A stretch of 64,000 nt of DNA, taken from NCBI GenBank assembly GCA_037962975.1, contig CM075669.1:117692501-117756500 (forward strand). Direction: 5' to 3'. This DNA comes from Clitoria ternatea (taxonomy: Eukaryota; Streptophyta; Magnoliopsida; Fabales; Fabaceae). Positions 12,027-22,298 of the stretch are shown here, piece by piece (position 1 is the first letter of the stretch; each line of letters opens with the position of its first letter). Below the pieces are notes generated by a model, which worked only from the letters and a program-made list of their open reading frames with translations, was not told the DNA's origin and did no database searches. Both the position numbers and the translations under genes were made by a program.

Positions 12027-12842
12027 TGGTTGCAGTTGCGGACAGTCGGGGCGAACATGCCCCCTTTCGTTACAATGGAAGCATACAACATCGTTTCCAG
12101 CATCACATTCTCATGCAAAGTGGTCACCTCTACATCTGAAGCACTTACCATTTCCGGGGCGACCCCTAAAACGACTCCCACGGTTTCCCCGTCCTCTGAA
12201 TTTAGGGGAGGGTCCACCTCTTCCAACGTTGCCTGGTCTCTTGAAGCGTGATTGCTGAGGCCTCAAGGAGGGGTCTGCCTTACTGCTCTGGCCCGAGTGG
12301 GCCTTGTCATCCTTTTCGAAAATCCTGCATTTATTCACCAGTACTGGGAAACTTCTAATTTCTTGGTATCTACAGGCTCTTTTAATGTCTGATCTCAATC
12401 CGTTCTCAAATTTAAGGCATTTGGAATTCTCCGTCCCGGGTTGTTCAAAGGGCGGGTAAAACAGGCACAACTCTTCAAATCTGGCTGCGTATTCTTCTAC
12501 AGACATGGAACCCTGTTTTAGTTCCATAAATTCTAGTTCCTTCTGACTCCTTATTGTGTCGGGGAAATATTTTTCTAGGAAGCACGTTTTAAAATTTTCC
12601 CAGGTCAGCTGGGTGTCAGCATCAGCCAGTCGGTTTCTAGCAATCTTCCACCAGTTTTCTGCTTGGTCCCACAGCATGTACACTGCACACTCCACCTTCT
12701 GGGCCTCGGTACAGTAAAGGCCCCCAAAAATCCTCTCTAACTCTTGAGTCCACTTGTAAGCTGCCTCAGGGTTAAGTCCCCCTTGGAACTCACTCGGCTT
12801 CCTCTTTAGGAAGCGATCCAATACTTGACCAACTTCAGTTTG
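12027..12842 (-). pseudogene. Element 2 gag, main part
   Basis: It encodes the gag core from DRFLKRKPSEFQGG onward, with WTQELERIFGGL, NWWKIARNR, FLEKYFPDT and LKFENGLRSDIKRAC, all shared with elements 1 and 3. Two CCHC knuckles follow. The first is interrupted by TGA at 12111..12113, the same codon that is a stop in element 3. The N-terminus is 27.8 kb away at 40650..40735, separated by the insertion of element 3. Confidence 0.87.
12838..12842. repeat. TSD of element 3, left copy
   Basis: GTTTG before the 5' LTR, against GTTCG after the 3' LTR (40650..40654), one mismatch. The rejoined gag frame of element 2 confirms the site. Confidence 0.75.
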
Positions 12843-13012
12843 TGTAACATCCCGATTTTTAATTTAATTACCGATTGAAGTTAAGCCATTAATTAAAGGC
12901 TAATTACAGAATTAGGATTAATGGTTAATTAGAGTAATTACTGATTGGTTAGAAATAATTGAATAAATAATAATGAAAATGCCAGGTGAAAGGACACATG
13001 TGCCCCTGGAGG

Positions 13013-13020
13013 TATAAAAG
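13013..13020 (+). promoter_or_regulatory. TATA box of the element 3 LTR
   Basis: TATAAAAG 170 bp into the LTR, just after CACATGTG. A pyrimidine-rich CTCTCTCTTTCTCTC stretch follows, a common plant start-site context. The same box is at 37908..37915 in the 3' LTR. Confidence 0.6.
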
Positions 13021-13985
13021 AACTTTAGCTCTCTCTTTCTCTCATTATTCACGCTGGACAGCTCTCCTTGTACGTGCATATGGTCTCTTCTCCCCTGTTT
13101 TCTCTTCTTCCCTCTCAATCACGTTGAACAGTGAGAGAGTCGAGAGCTTCTGGAGGAACACCAACGCGGCTCTGTTCCACTCCCTGTCCTCTTCTTCCTC
13201 CCCATTGCCTTCTTCCTCTCCTTCTTCTTCTACCTGGAGCTGTTAGTATTCCAATTGGAAGGCTGTGCTGGAAGTGACTTGGAGCTGTGGGGGAGACGAA
13301 CCCGTTGGAGGAAAGAGCAACTCTGGCCCAGGATCAACGCTGAGCTCGAAGGCTGGTGGAAGAGGAGTAGCAGAAGGGCGATCAGTTAGCACTACATTTT
13401 GAAATTAGGAGAATCTGAACCTCGACAGCAGGTAGGGGGCGCTTTGCATGTCAAGTGTATGGTTTATGACCGGGTCCCGGGTGCTTGCTTTAATGTGATA
13501 TGTTGTGTGAAATATGTAGATTGATGTGTTGTAATTGAGTGATTGTGCATGCAACTCCCGAGTTGGGGTATCAGTGAAAGGTTGAGGGTTGTGTGACTTC
13601 ATCTTGGAGTGCCTGTTAATATTTATGTGATGTATGTTGTTGAAACATGAGTTGCTGAGTGAATGCGTGTGTATGTTACCATTATCCCCGAATGCATGAA
13701 ATGTGAATTGATACGTGATTTCCATTTTTAATGCTGTGTGGAAAAGTATGCTGACTCTGTGAAAAATGTTGACTGGATGTGCTGTAGTGTGGTTACCTAG
13801 GCTTGCTTGTTATGAGTTATTATGAGAGATGCATGTGTTGTTGTAATGGAAATGTGGGATTCCGAATGAATCTGAATGCTGCGTGGGGGATCGGTTGTGA
13901 CCTATTGATGGCTGTGTGAGACGCGTCTGGTAAGCTTGGATGCTTGTTGTGGAATTGTATGAGATTGCATATGTGGGATGATTCC

Positions 13986-14287
13986 CAGATTCCTGACCAG
14001 TTCCATGAGGACCCGTGGTAACCGATGGAGCTAGAGCTGGGTCTCGAGTCGTCACAGGGTGACCGGTGCCACACGGAAAGGGCTAGTGGACGGGGGGTCG
14101 GAAAGGCATCTGGAGTCGTATAAGATGAGTTCCAGTCAGATTCCTGGTTAGTGCCATGAGGACCCGTGGTAACCGATGGAGCTAGAGCTGGGTCTCGAGA
14201 CGTCACGGGGTGACCGGTGCCACACAGAAAGGGCAAGTGGATGAGGGACCGGGAAGGAATCTGCACTGAACTCACTGTTTAAGTCGG
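13986..14287 (+). repeat. 151-bp tandem duplication in the element 3 LTR
   Basis: Two copies start at 13986 and 14137 (CAGATTCCTG). Each holds CCATGAGGACC, GAGCTAGAGCTGGGTCTCGA and a GGTGACCGGTGCCACAC block. Both LTRs carry it (3' LTR copies from about 38879), so it predates this insertion. Confidence 0.85.
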
Positions 14288-15759
14288 ATCCGCATGCATG
14301 AGCCTATGAACATTGCTAATAAGATTATTGTGAATTGCATGGATTAAATGAATTGAGTGAACTCCGACTACATGATGTCGTATGAGTGAATTCCGACTGA
14401 ATGAATGTACAGGTATTGATACTGTTGCTGAGTGCAGTGTGATGCTATGATTGAGAATATATGTTATTGTGCAAATTCCGATTGAATGATGTGGTCCGGC
14501 TCTTATATTAATTGGTAGTATATATATATATCGTTATGGATTAAACCCGGTAAATTATATAATTGAGAATTGAGGTAAAGTCTGAGTCAATAGCTGTCAC
14601 TTTATATGTAAAAGCTCACCCCTACACCATTTTTCAGTGTGTGCAGGTTGGACTCTGAAGTGATGTTAAGGTCTCAGGTCTGGGTGAAGTGCACTCCGAC
14701 CGTTGAGTGCTTATTTTGTATTTGTCATGTTTCGTCAGTTGTAGCCTTGGCCGGCTCATAATAATAGTGTGGTGTAATGAATATGAATATATATATATAT
14801 ATATAAGTAAATTGAGCTCTTGTGTCCCGAGTGCATGTTTTTTATACGTATATAGTTCACGTTGATAACAGGTGCTGAGGAATGAATGATGTTAAGAAAT
14901 GGGTATTCCGAGTGCATGATTATGTATGTACATATATGTTGTATACGGGTGGTTTATGTCTGGGTAGACTGAGGGGTGTTGATGGTTAGAATATTGCTCA
15001 GTTAATGATTTCCGAGTAGACGTAATTGGGGAGTCAACTCCGAGTGGGGCTACAAATGGCTATGCCTTCTTATTCGGATGATGATGCTTCAATGGATTCT
15101 GAGTGTAAGATATTTATAATCCGAGTGAGTGAGGATCTGTAACCCGAGCGGTTGAGTTTTGAATAAGTCTGAGTGGGACTTAACTACCTGATTTCCAAGT
15201 GATCAGTTGTAGGATGCCGAGTGAGTTAGCTGTCATTTTTCGAGTGAATGAGTTGAAGGGTAACTTTGGATTCCGAGCGTTTGCCTAGCCGAGTATGGCT
15301 CCTCGCTCCAGCGAGCAAGGTACTCGCTCCAGCGAGTGTGGGTTTGGGAAGGCTTTTGTGTTGGCATCGCTTAGGCGAATCATGCCTCGCCGAGCGACTA
15401 AGGCTGTTCACCCAAGCGTGTGGGATCGCGCTGAAGTGAGTGGATGCTGGAGTTGGGTTTTGCTTGAGCATTTCCTCCTTCCGTTGTTGCATTGTTATAC
15501 TTCGCTCAGGCAGCGTTGGACCTCGCTTGAGCGAGTCAGCGTTGTCATGGATTTCGTCCAGGCGCTGATGTATTTCGTTGAACCGAATGGGTCGGTTCAA
15601 GCCTTGTCCCTTCCGCCGAATGCCATGCGTATAAATGTTCTTTCTTTTTCCCTTGCCTTCCTCTTCTTTTCTATGCCGATTGACCAGTGGTCGTTTTTGT
15701 GAAAAAATTTTCCCTGTTTTGGGGTTTATTTATTTATTAAAAATTAGGGTGTTACATTT

Positions 15760-15771
15760 TGGTATCAGAGC
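15760..15771 (+). other. Primer-binding site of element 3
   Basis: TGGTATCAGAGC three bases after the LTR end, the tRNA-Met type, identical to element 1. Confidence 0.92.
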
Positions 15772-16050
15772 AGACCGAAAGGTCTAAGGCCAAGGTATGC
15801 TTACCGAGCGTAAGCGGTGTTGTGCATTGTGACCAAGTGGTCATCATTATTATGGTATTTGTTGAACCTGATTGATAATGTAGTATTGAGTTGTGGACAG
15901 AAGGTTGTTTCCCTTCTGGTCCGACTGAATGTATAACATATGGAAATGGTAAAATGTGCTAAAGTTACTGAGTACTGGGCTAAGATCCGATCGGAAGAAT
16001 GTAACCTTGTAAACTTATCCTTGAAGGGGGTGTGAATTTCAGGATAGGTA
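15772..16050 (+). other. Element 3 5' leader
   Basis: A 279-bp untranslated stretch between the PBS and the gag start codon, similar in length to the 269-bp leader of element 1. No coding signal seen. Confidence 0.6.
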
Positions 16051-17106
16051 ATGACGAATCGTCAAAGCATGGAGGCTATAGCCACAACATTTCAACGCTT
16101 TGCGGACGTGTTTGAGAGGCAGGGCCAGCCTCGAGTAGGGGATGGCCAAGTGCTGGACCGCTTCCTAAAGAGGAAGCCGAGTGAATTCCAGGGAGGACGT
16201 AACCCGGAAGCAGCTTTTAAATGGACTCAAGAGCTGGAAAGGATCTTTGGGGGTCTTCGCTGTACTGAGGCCCAGAAGGTAGAATGTGCAGTGTATATGC
16301 TGCGAGATGAGGTGGAGAACTGGTGGAAGATAGCTAGAAACCGATTTCCTGACGATGATACTCAGCTGACCTGGAACAATTTCAAGACATGCTTCTTAGA
16401 GAAGTACTTCCCCGACACAATCAGGAGTCGGAAAGAACTGGAGTTCATGGAGTTGAAGCAGGGGTCCATGACTGTGGAAGAATACGCGACAAGCTTTAAG
16501 GAATTGTGCCTATTCTACCCACCCTTCCAACAGCCGGGGACGGAGAATTCAAAGTGTTTAAAATTTGAGAACGGATTGAGGTCGGATATTAAGAGAGCCT
16601 GCAGATACCAAGAGGTTAGGAGTTTTCCTTCATTGGTGAATAAGTGTAGGATATTTGAAGAAGATGACAAGGCCTACTCGGGCCAGAGCAGCAGGGCAAG
16701 CCCCTCCTTGAAGCCTTAGCACTCTCGTTTCAAGAGACAAAATGACTCTGGTAGGAGCAGACTCCCTTCTAGGCTCGGAGGCAGGGGTAATCAAGATGGT
16801 CGTGCTGGTAGTCGCCCAAAGTACGGTAAGTGTTTTATATGTGGTCGTGATCACTTTGCCTAAGACTGTGAAGAAGGGGATGATGTCGTGTGCTTCCATT
16901 GCAATGGGAGAGGGCATATTCGCCCTAACTGCCCACTGCTACGACGTTCGAATGCTGATACGCCCCGTGGGGGTTTCCGAGAGAGAGACCGCGGAAATGA
17001 TGGTCGAGGGAACGGTGGCAGAGGCAAAGGAACTAGAGATAACAGGAGATTTGCCCCAAATAACCGTGGGAGGAGCGCGGATCGACCAGCTGCAGACAGA
17101 GTTTAA
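16051..17106 (+). pseudogene. Element 3 gag with internal stops
   Basis: One frame of about 351 codons starts at ATG 16051 (MTNRQSMEAIAT). The capsid part matches element 1 closely (WTQELERIFGGL, CAVYMLRDEVENWWK, FLEKYFPDT). TAG at 16717..16719 ends the first 222 residues. The same frame then continues into knuckle 1 (CFICGRDHFA, first Cys at residue 261, broken by TAA at 16861..16863), knuckle 2 (CFHCNGRGHIRPNC) and an Arg/Gly-rich tail up to TAA at 17104..17106. Weak similarity to the linker before the protease persists to about 17140, then stops. No protease follows. It supplies the RNA-binding coat, so retention of gag alone suggests that an intact progenitor used its own coat with borrowed enzymes. 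Confidence 0.88.
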
Positions 17107-17140
17107 GTCATAAGTACTGAGAAAGTTGTACAAGCGAGCG

Positions 17141-18968
17141 ACTAGATCAAAGGTAAGGGTAAACCATTCTGGAAGCCGGTTGTTATTATACTGTCCTGGG
17201 TAATGGCAACTGCTATTCAAAGATTATCGTCGTATGATAATTACTCGGTAATGATTTAGGGGGAGGCCGATTGTTAATATGTCATTTTATGACTAGGTGT
17301 ATACTTGTGGGGTCGGAAATCTACCCCCGTTGCACCGTTTTGTAGTAGTAGTAATCTATGTTGCGTGATTGAATGTCTGTGTATATGCTTATGATGGGCA
17401 GTGAAATCAATGTGAATTATATGAATATGTGGATGTGATATTGTGAATGAAATCCTTAATATAGTTGGGAATTGGTTTGGGTAAACCCGATTGGATGAGT
17501 ACATATGTATTGATGCTATTGTTGAGTGCAATATGTGGTTATGGTTATGGTGCATGCTGTGGTGATCAATGACGTAGCCATGAATAATTGGTATGAATCC
17601 GACTGAGTGTCTGTATGTACATTAGTTCCATTTCCTAGTCCATGGTGGGTTATGACAGCATGTGTGATTGTGAATTGCTTAATCCTGATTGAATTGCATG
17701 AACCCGAGTGAGTGATGTTACCATATAACTGAGAATTGAGAATTTAATCTAAGCCATGGTTTTGTGATGAATAAGATTTAGAGGAATTATTTACTCGGTG
17801 TTGGCTAGAAGCCGATTGCTGTATTGCCATCATACTGATTTACAGAAGTGATACATAATTTTCATGATTGTTGTTACGTGATGTACCCTATGTGATGCAT
17901 GATGTTGATGTAGGCGTATTACTTATGTGTGTGAATTGCCATTAATTACCGTGTGAATTAGTACTAGTTGAGTAAGTCTAGTCGGTGTGAGGCATGCTGT
18001 CCTGAGATGACTCTTCATGCCGTAGGCATTGTGGCAGCATACACGTTGCAGTGACTGTGTAATTGTTGCAACCCTATAGGAATGAGACGTCATCCTATAA
18101 GTTGGATGCAGCAATTCATGAGTCGGGCAAGTGAAGTTGTAGCTGCTTATGGTGATGGCGAGTCTTTCAGACGGTTCGGAGTGACGATGAGAGTTATATT
18201 AAAGGAATATTATGTGGTTATATATCAAAATGAAGATAGAGGGTTTGTTGATCTTGGTGTGTCTGCCCCGAGAGGATTACAGGCTATTGGGTATAGATTG
18301 GCTTCTAAGACGATGATTAGTTATTAAAACAAGAGGGGTGACCAAATCTGTACCTGAAGTGGAGTTCTATAAGGCTAACCGAGTGATACTATAAGTTAAA
18401 TGGGAAACCAGGAATTTGAGCCAAATTAAATTGTAAGGTGAAGAATTGCTCGGGAAGGGTTAGTATATTCCGAGTGTGTAAGAGTGGGGACAATTCCAAG
18501 TGAAGTCCTTGTGAGAGAGAACTGCTGAGTGAAAATTATGGTGTTCTGAGTAGAACCTTATAGAGAGGATCATTACTAAGTTAAGAGGATAATGTCCGAG
18601 CGTAACATTCTGAGTAGGGTAAGATCCGGGTGATCTGACTCAGAGTGTACCACTTCCGAGTGGATGGTACCGTGTGGAGCAGTTCTGAGTGGAAGGGCAT
18701 CGAGTGTGGAATTCCTAATACCCGTGTGATGTTCCACCACGTGATCTTCATCCAGGAGGAAAGTACTTCTCGTCGGAAAATGGAACTTCGAGCGTGCAAG
18801 TTTTCGAGTGAATTACCCAAGGGGGAGTAAATACTGAGCGGTAAACTTATTCATAGTTGTGTTCGGGTGATGTTGAGCTGTTGAGTCTGAACTCAGATTT
18901 ATGTTTGGAGTGGGCCTGTATTCCGAGTGGAAATTGGGTAAATAGAAAGTCTCCGAGTGAAGGGTCTC
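17141..18968 (+). other. Noncoding internal region of element 3, left part
   Basis: Follows the gag remnant and replaces the expected pol genes. Sequence is GT-rich, full of TGA, with many CCGAGTG-like words (dense at 18440..18960). An 81-codon frame at 18082..18327 matches nothing I recognise and has no supporting context. The region is interrupted at 18969 by element 4 and continues at 36655. Confidence 0.7.
18964..18968. repeat. TSD of element 4, left copy
   Basis: GTCTC directly before the LTR start TGTGAACACC; identical GTCTC at 36650..36654 after the second LTR. Confidence 0.92.
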
Positions 18969-19330
18969 TGTGAACACCTCTTTTTGTCTGGCCAATTGGT
19001 ATAGTTCCATCCTTTGGGCACTCTCTGCTGCGCATGGTGCACTTAGAAATTCATAACTCCTTCATACGACCTTCGATTTGTGCAAACCTGGTCTCAAAAT
19101 TTCCGTAACAGAATTGTCTACGACTTTTGTGAAGACCTTGAAGGCTATATCCTTACCAATTGGTACAGTTTTAATAATCTTCCTAGACTTGTTCCAATTT
19201 CATGACTGCTCTGCACATCTTTAGGAAAAAATTCATATCTCTCTCATATGATACCGAAATGGCTCCATTCTTTTTTCTGTGGCTTCATATCAAATATATC
19301 TACAAATTTCATGAAGGGTACAAAGCTAAT

Positions 19331-19690
19331 TCTCTACCCATTTTGCCCAGTGAATTTATTTTGCATGCAAAGGTATTTTCGTCATAGTCTAGAGCAGTTT
19401 TCGTAGATGAGTCATATCTCCCTCGTTTCTTGATGAAAATTTTTGTGCCATATATCAAATTAAAGCTAAGAGAAAGATATATAAACTTCATGAAGGGCAC
19501 AAAAGCTAATTCTCTACCCATTTTGCCCAGTGAATTTATTTTACATGCAAAGGTATTTTCGTCACAGTCTGGAGCAGTTTTCGTAGATGAGTCATATCTC
19601 CCTCGTTTCTTGATGAAAATTTTTGTGCCATATATCAAATTAAAGCTAAGAGAAAGATCTACAACTTTCATGTTGGACTCTTTTTCAAAT
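19331..19690 (+). repeat. 180-bp tandem duplication in the Ogre LTR
   Basis: The block TCTCTACCCATTTTGCCCAG occurs at 19331 and 19511, and GTAGATGAGTCATATCTCCC repeats with the same 180-bp spacing. Because 180 is a multiple of three, it creates a spurious 130-codon minus-strand frame. The 3' LTR carries the same duplication (34690..35050). Confidence 0.88.
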
Positions 19691-19740
19691 TGGGCACGCA
19701 TAAGCCCTCAAATGCACGAGCAAGTTTGTGATGGTGGGCA

Positions 19741-19850
19741 AGGCACTAAAGATCATAATGGAGCACTAAGGATCATAATGGAGCACTAAAGCATCATAAT
19801 GGGGCACTAAAGATCATAATGGAGCACATAAGTTGATAATGGAGCACCAT
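19741..19850 (+). repeat. Short tandem repeat in the Ogre LTR
   Basis: About five imperfect copies of a roughly 22-bp unit around GCACTAAAGATCATAATGGA. It lies 70-180 bp upstream of the TATA box, so it could act as a promoter-proximal array. The same array is at 35102..35212. Confidence 0.8.
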
Positions 19851-19918
19851 GGACTTGTTAATTGAAGAGTGCAACCTCCATTACAATTAATTATTGCATT
19901 GGCTTGCTTTTAGAATGC

Positions 19919-19926
19919 TATAAATA
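19919..19926 (+). promoter_or_regulatory. TATA box of the Ogre LTR
   Basis: TATAAATA in the context GCTATAAATAGGC, an excellent plant TATA box, with a pyrimidine-rich leader downstream. The copy in the 3' LTR is 35280..35287. Confidence 0.7.
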
Positions 19927-21292
19927 GGCACCATGAGCATTCATTCAGGACATGAATTGCAAAAGAGAGAATTCATTCTCCATTTTCCCCTTCTCTGTTT
20001 TTCTTCTTCACCATTCTTCATTCAAGAAAAAATTCCTTCTTCATTGGTTGCCTTCTCTGTTCTTCTTCTTCTTCAGTTAGTTCTTCTTTTCCGGCTCAGC
20101 GCGTTTACCACAGATTTCAATTCCAGCACCACTACAACACCGCCACTGTTTCCAACATCCAACTACAACACCGGCTCATAATCCTCCACACCGGTTCCTT
20201 TCTGTTCCTTATTTCCTTTATTTTCATCATTTATTTTCCTGCCAAATTTCTGCCTGTTGGTTATGGTTTTCTGTGTAGTATAGCTTATATTGTCAATACT
20301 TACCCTTTACCCCTAAAAAAAAATAATAAAAAATAAAAAAAATAAAAAATAAAAATAAAATAATTATAATAATAATGAATAATAAGTAATAAGTTTTGCA
20401 TATGTTTTATTTTCTAGCCTAAAAATTTCCATTTTTTAAAACAGTGTCGTACGGGAATACCCACGTCTACACCATTTCCTTAGGATCCATACACGTGTAA
20501 AGAACTTCGTCTTGTATGAGTTCCTCACTTCAATAACTTCCATCATCATGTTCCGAGTCAAAAAAGGTTTTTTTTTTCTCTCTCTTAGAACTACGTAACC
20601 CTGATTTCTTGATAATTCAAGAATATGTAGGAGCGGGACTTTAACTCCTGTCGGGCCCATCTTTCTTTTTTTTTTATTTCCTCACTTTCATTTTTCTTTC
20701 ATAAATGTTCTTCTTTTTGGTTGCTTCTGTGAAAATCAATTTAGACGTGACGTCTTGTTGATTTCCCCCTAGTTTTTGCTCAAGCCTCGCCATAATTCAT
20801 AGGGAAGGGATACTTAGGACGAGACGTCCCGCTTATCTCTTTCCTATCCCTGTTTTTTTATCAGAGAATGTCTAATTTAGGCGTGACGCCTTATTAGCAT
20901 TCTCTTCCCCTCTCTGTCTTATATCGAAGTCGAGTTTAATCCGGATGAAACGTTCCATTGACCTCGCTTCGACATTCTATGTTTGTACAGTTCTCTACTC
21001 CATTCTATCATTTTCAAAATAAAAGGGAAGAAACCATGTTTTATTTAAGGCTATTTATATTGTGCTTTCAATCTTGGTACTGTCTTTGACAGGCGATATA
21101 GGGTGCTAATACCTTCCCTACTCGTAATCGACTCCCGAACTTGGATTTTAATTTTTTTTAACCAGTGCTTTACTGAACTTAGTTTTTTCCCAATGTTTTT
21201 CCTATGGATAAAAACGTTGGTGGCGACTCCCTGTTTCATTTGACACATCCTCTCTCTTCTCGCCGCGCCGTCGCGATCCAGGTTGCGACAGA

Positions 21293-21310
21293 TGGCGACT
21301 CCGCTGGGGA
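21293..21310 (+). other. Primer-binding site of element 4
   Basis: TGGCGACTCCGCTGGGGA, two bases after the LTR. It begins with TGG as required to pair with a tRNA CCA end and differs from the tRNA-Met site of elements 1-3. I recall tRNA-Arg as the primer for Ogre elements; the assignment is from memory. Confidence 0.8.
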
Positions 21311-22298
21311 CGCTTAAGAGAGTCAGACCAGTTTAGTTGAAAGCGCGTTTTTTTATATAGCCTTTGTTTAGCTTGGATTTCTTCCCCTTGTTTATTTTTA
21401 TTTTTTTCCATTAATTGTTGTGAATGTTCATTATTATTCGCATCTTGTTATTCGTTTTATTGTCCATGTTCTGTATGATTGTTGAACCCTAGGGTAGAGG
21501 ACTATGTTACTTTTCTGCAATCATTGAAACCTAAGATAGATGACTTTGTATATTTTGTTCTGTGTTTGTTCTCTGTGCAGAATGGTGTAAGGTAAAAAGG
21601 TATTGAATGCCCTTTCACACACTACACTCACAAATTACTCGCACACACTTATGAGTGGCGCCCTATACCCGGGCCCCAAATGAAACTTAAGTTAGGAGGG
21701 GTTGGTATACGGAATCGTATAGGATGTACTTCCTATCCGGTGATCGTGAGAACCCCAACTAGAGTTCGACCTCTTGTGACATACGCACCTAGTGGTTCCC
21801 CACTGTTGTGTCCCTGTCATGGGTAGGATCTTGGCTCTGGTAACCTTCTAGAAGTCTAGTATAAGCCACCCGGTGTGAAGAGTCACTTTTAGACAAGCCC
21901 TAAGGTCCAGAGAAAACCTTCAACAAAACCTGACTTAGGCCACGAAAGGGCAAACTTTACTTTACCTTATGTCATTTTCACTTTCCTGTTATTAAAAAGG
22001 GATTATCTATCATCCAAAGATTCGCTTAGTCTTGGAAAATTTTTTGGAACACACAAGTATTCTTCGGGTGAATAGATGATCCTCTCTTTTTTTCATGTAT
22101 CTCTGAGTCTGAAGTCATAGGTTCTCCTAATCGTCAAAGGAAAAATCCAAAAAAAAATTATACTTCATTTCCCTCTGGTTGAAGTGGCAATGACGATTGG
22201 GAAAACCTATGACTTTTTGAGCTCGCATAACTGATTCCATTCTTTGTCTTGATATTCACAGGGGACGATTCCGAATTTGTCGGTATTTCTAAGACAGT
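21311..22298 (+). other. Element 4 5' leader
   Basis: A 988-bp leader between PBS and ORF1. It has stop codons in all frames, T-rich stretches, and a GC-richer block near 21650..21860. I see no gene in it; a leader intron is possible but not shown. Confidence 0.6.

Larger units (their letters stand above)
12843..15756 (+). repeat. 5' LTR of element 3 (2,914 bp)
   Basis: Starts TGTAACATCC, ends GGTGTTACA, and is followed by the PBS. Sense strand is GT-rich. Landmarks: TATA box 13013..13020, a 151-bp tandem duplication from 13986, a block shared with elements 1 and 2 at 14595..14640, repeated CCGAGTG words from about 14700, and CTCGCTCCAGCGAG near-palindromes at 15302..15535. Small ORFs inside it are not supported as genes. 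Confidence 0.92.
18969..21290 (+). repeat. 5' LTR of element 4
   Basis: Starts TGTGAACACC, ends GGTTGCGACA. Contains a 180-bp tandem duplication (from about 19331), a short ATCATAATGGAGCACTAA repeat (19741..19850), a TATA box (19919..19926), an A-rich tract (20318..20370) and palindromes at 20743..20755, 20817..20829 and 20880..20890. The near-identical copy is 34329..36649. Confidence 0.95.

Noticed and set aside
15226..15702. ORFs of 124-135 codons at the 3' end of the element 3 LTR (also at 40119..40595)
   Set aside because: They lie in LTR sequence, overlap on both strands and are created by the CTCGCT/AGCGAG word region. No domain is visible.
18082..18327. 81-codon ORF as a remnant gene in element 3
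   Set aside because: No similarity to pol or to any family I recognise; length is within chance in this GT-rich sequence.
19309..19701. 130-codon minus-strand frame in the Ogre LTR (152 codons in the 3' LTR)
   Set aside because: It is a by-product of the 180-bp tandem duplication, a multiple of three, and has no domain or start context.
20318..20370. A-rich tract as a LINE or SINE poly(A) tail
   Set aside because: It is inside the Ogre LTR, present in both LTR copies, with no adjacent SINE or LINE sequence or TSD.
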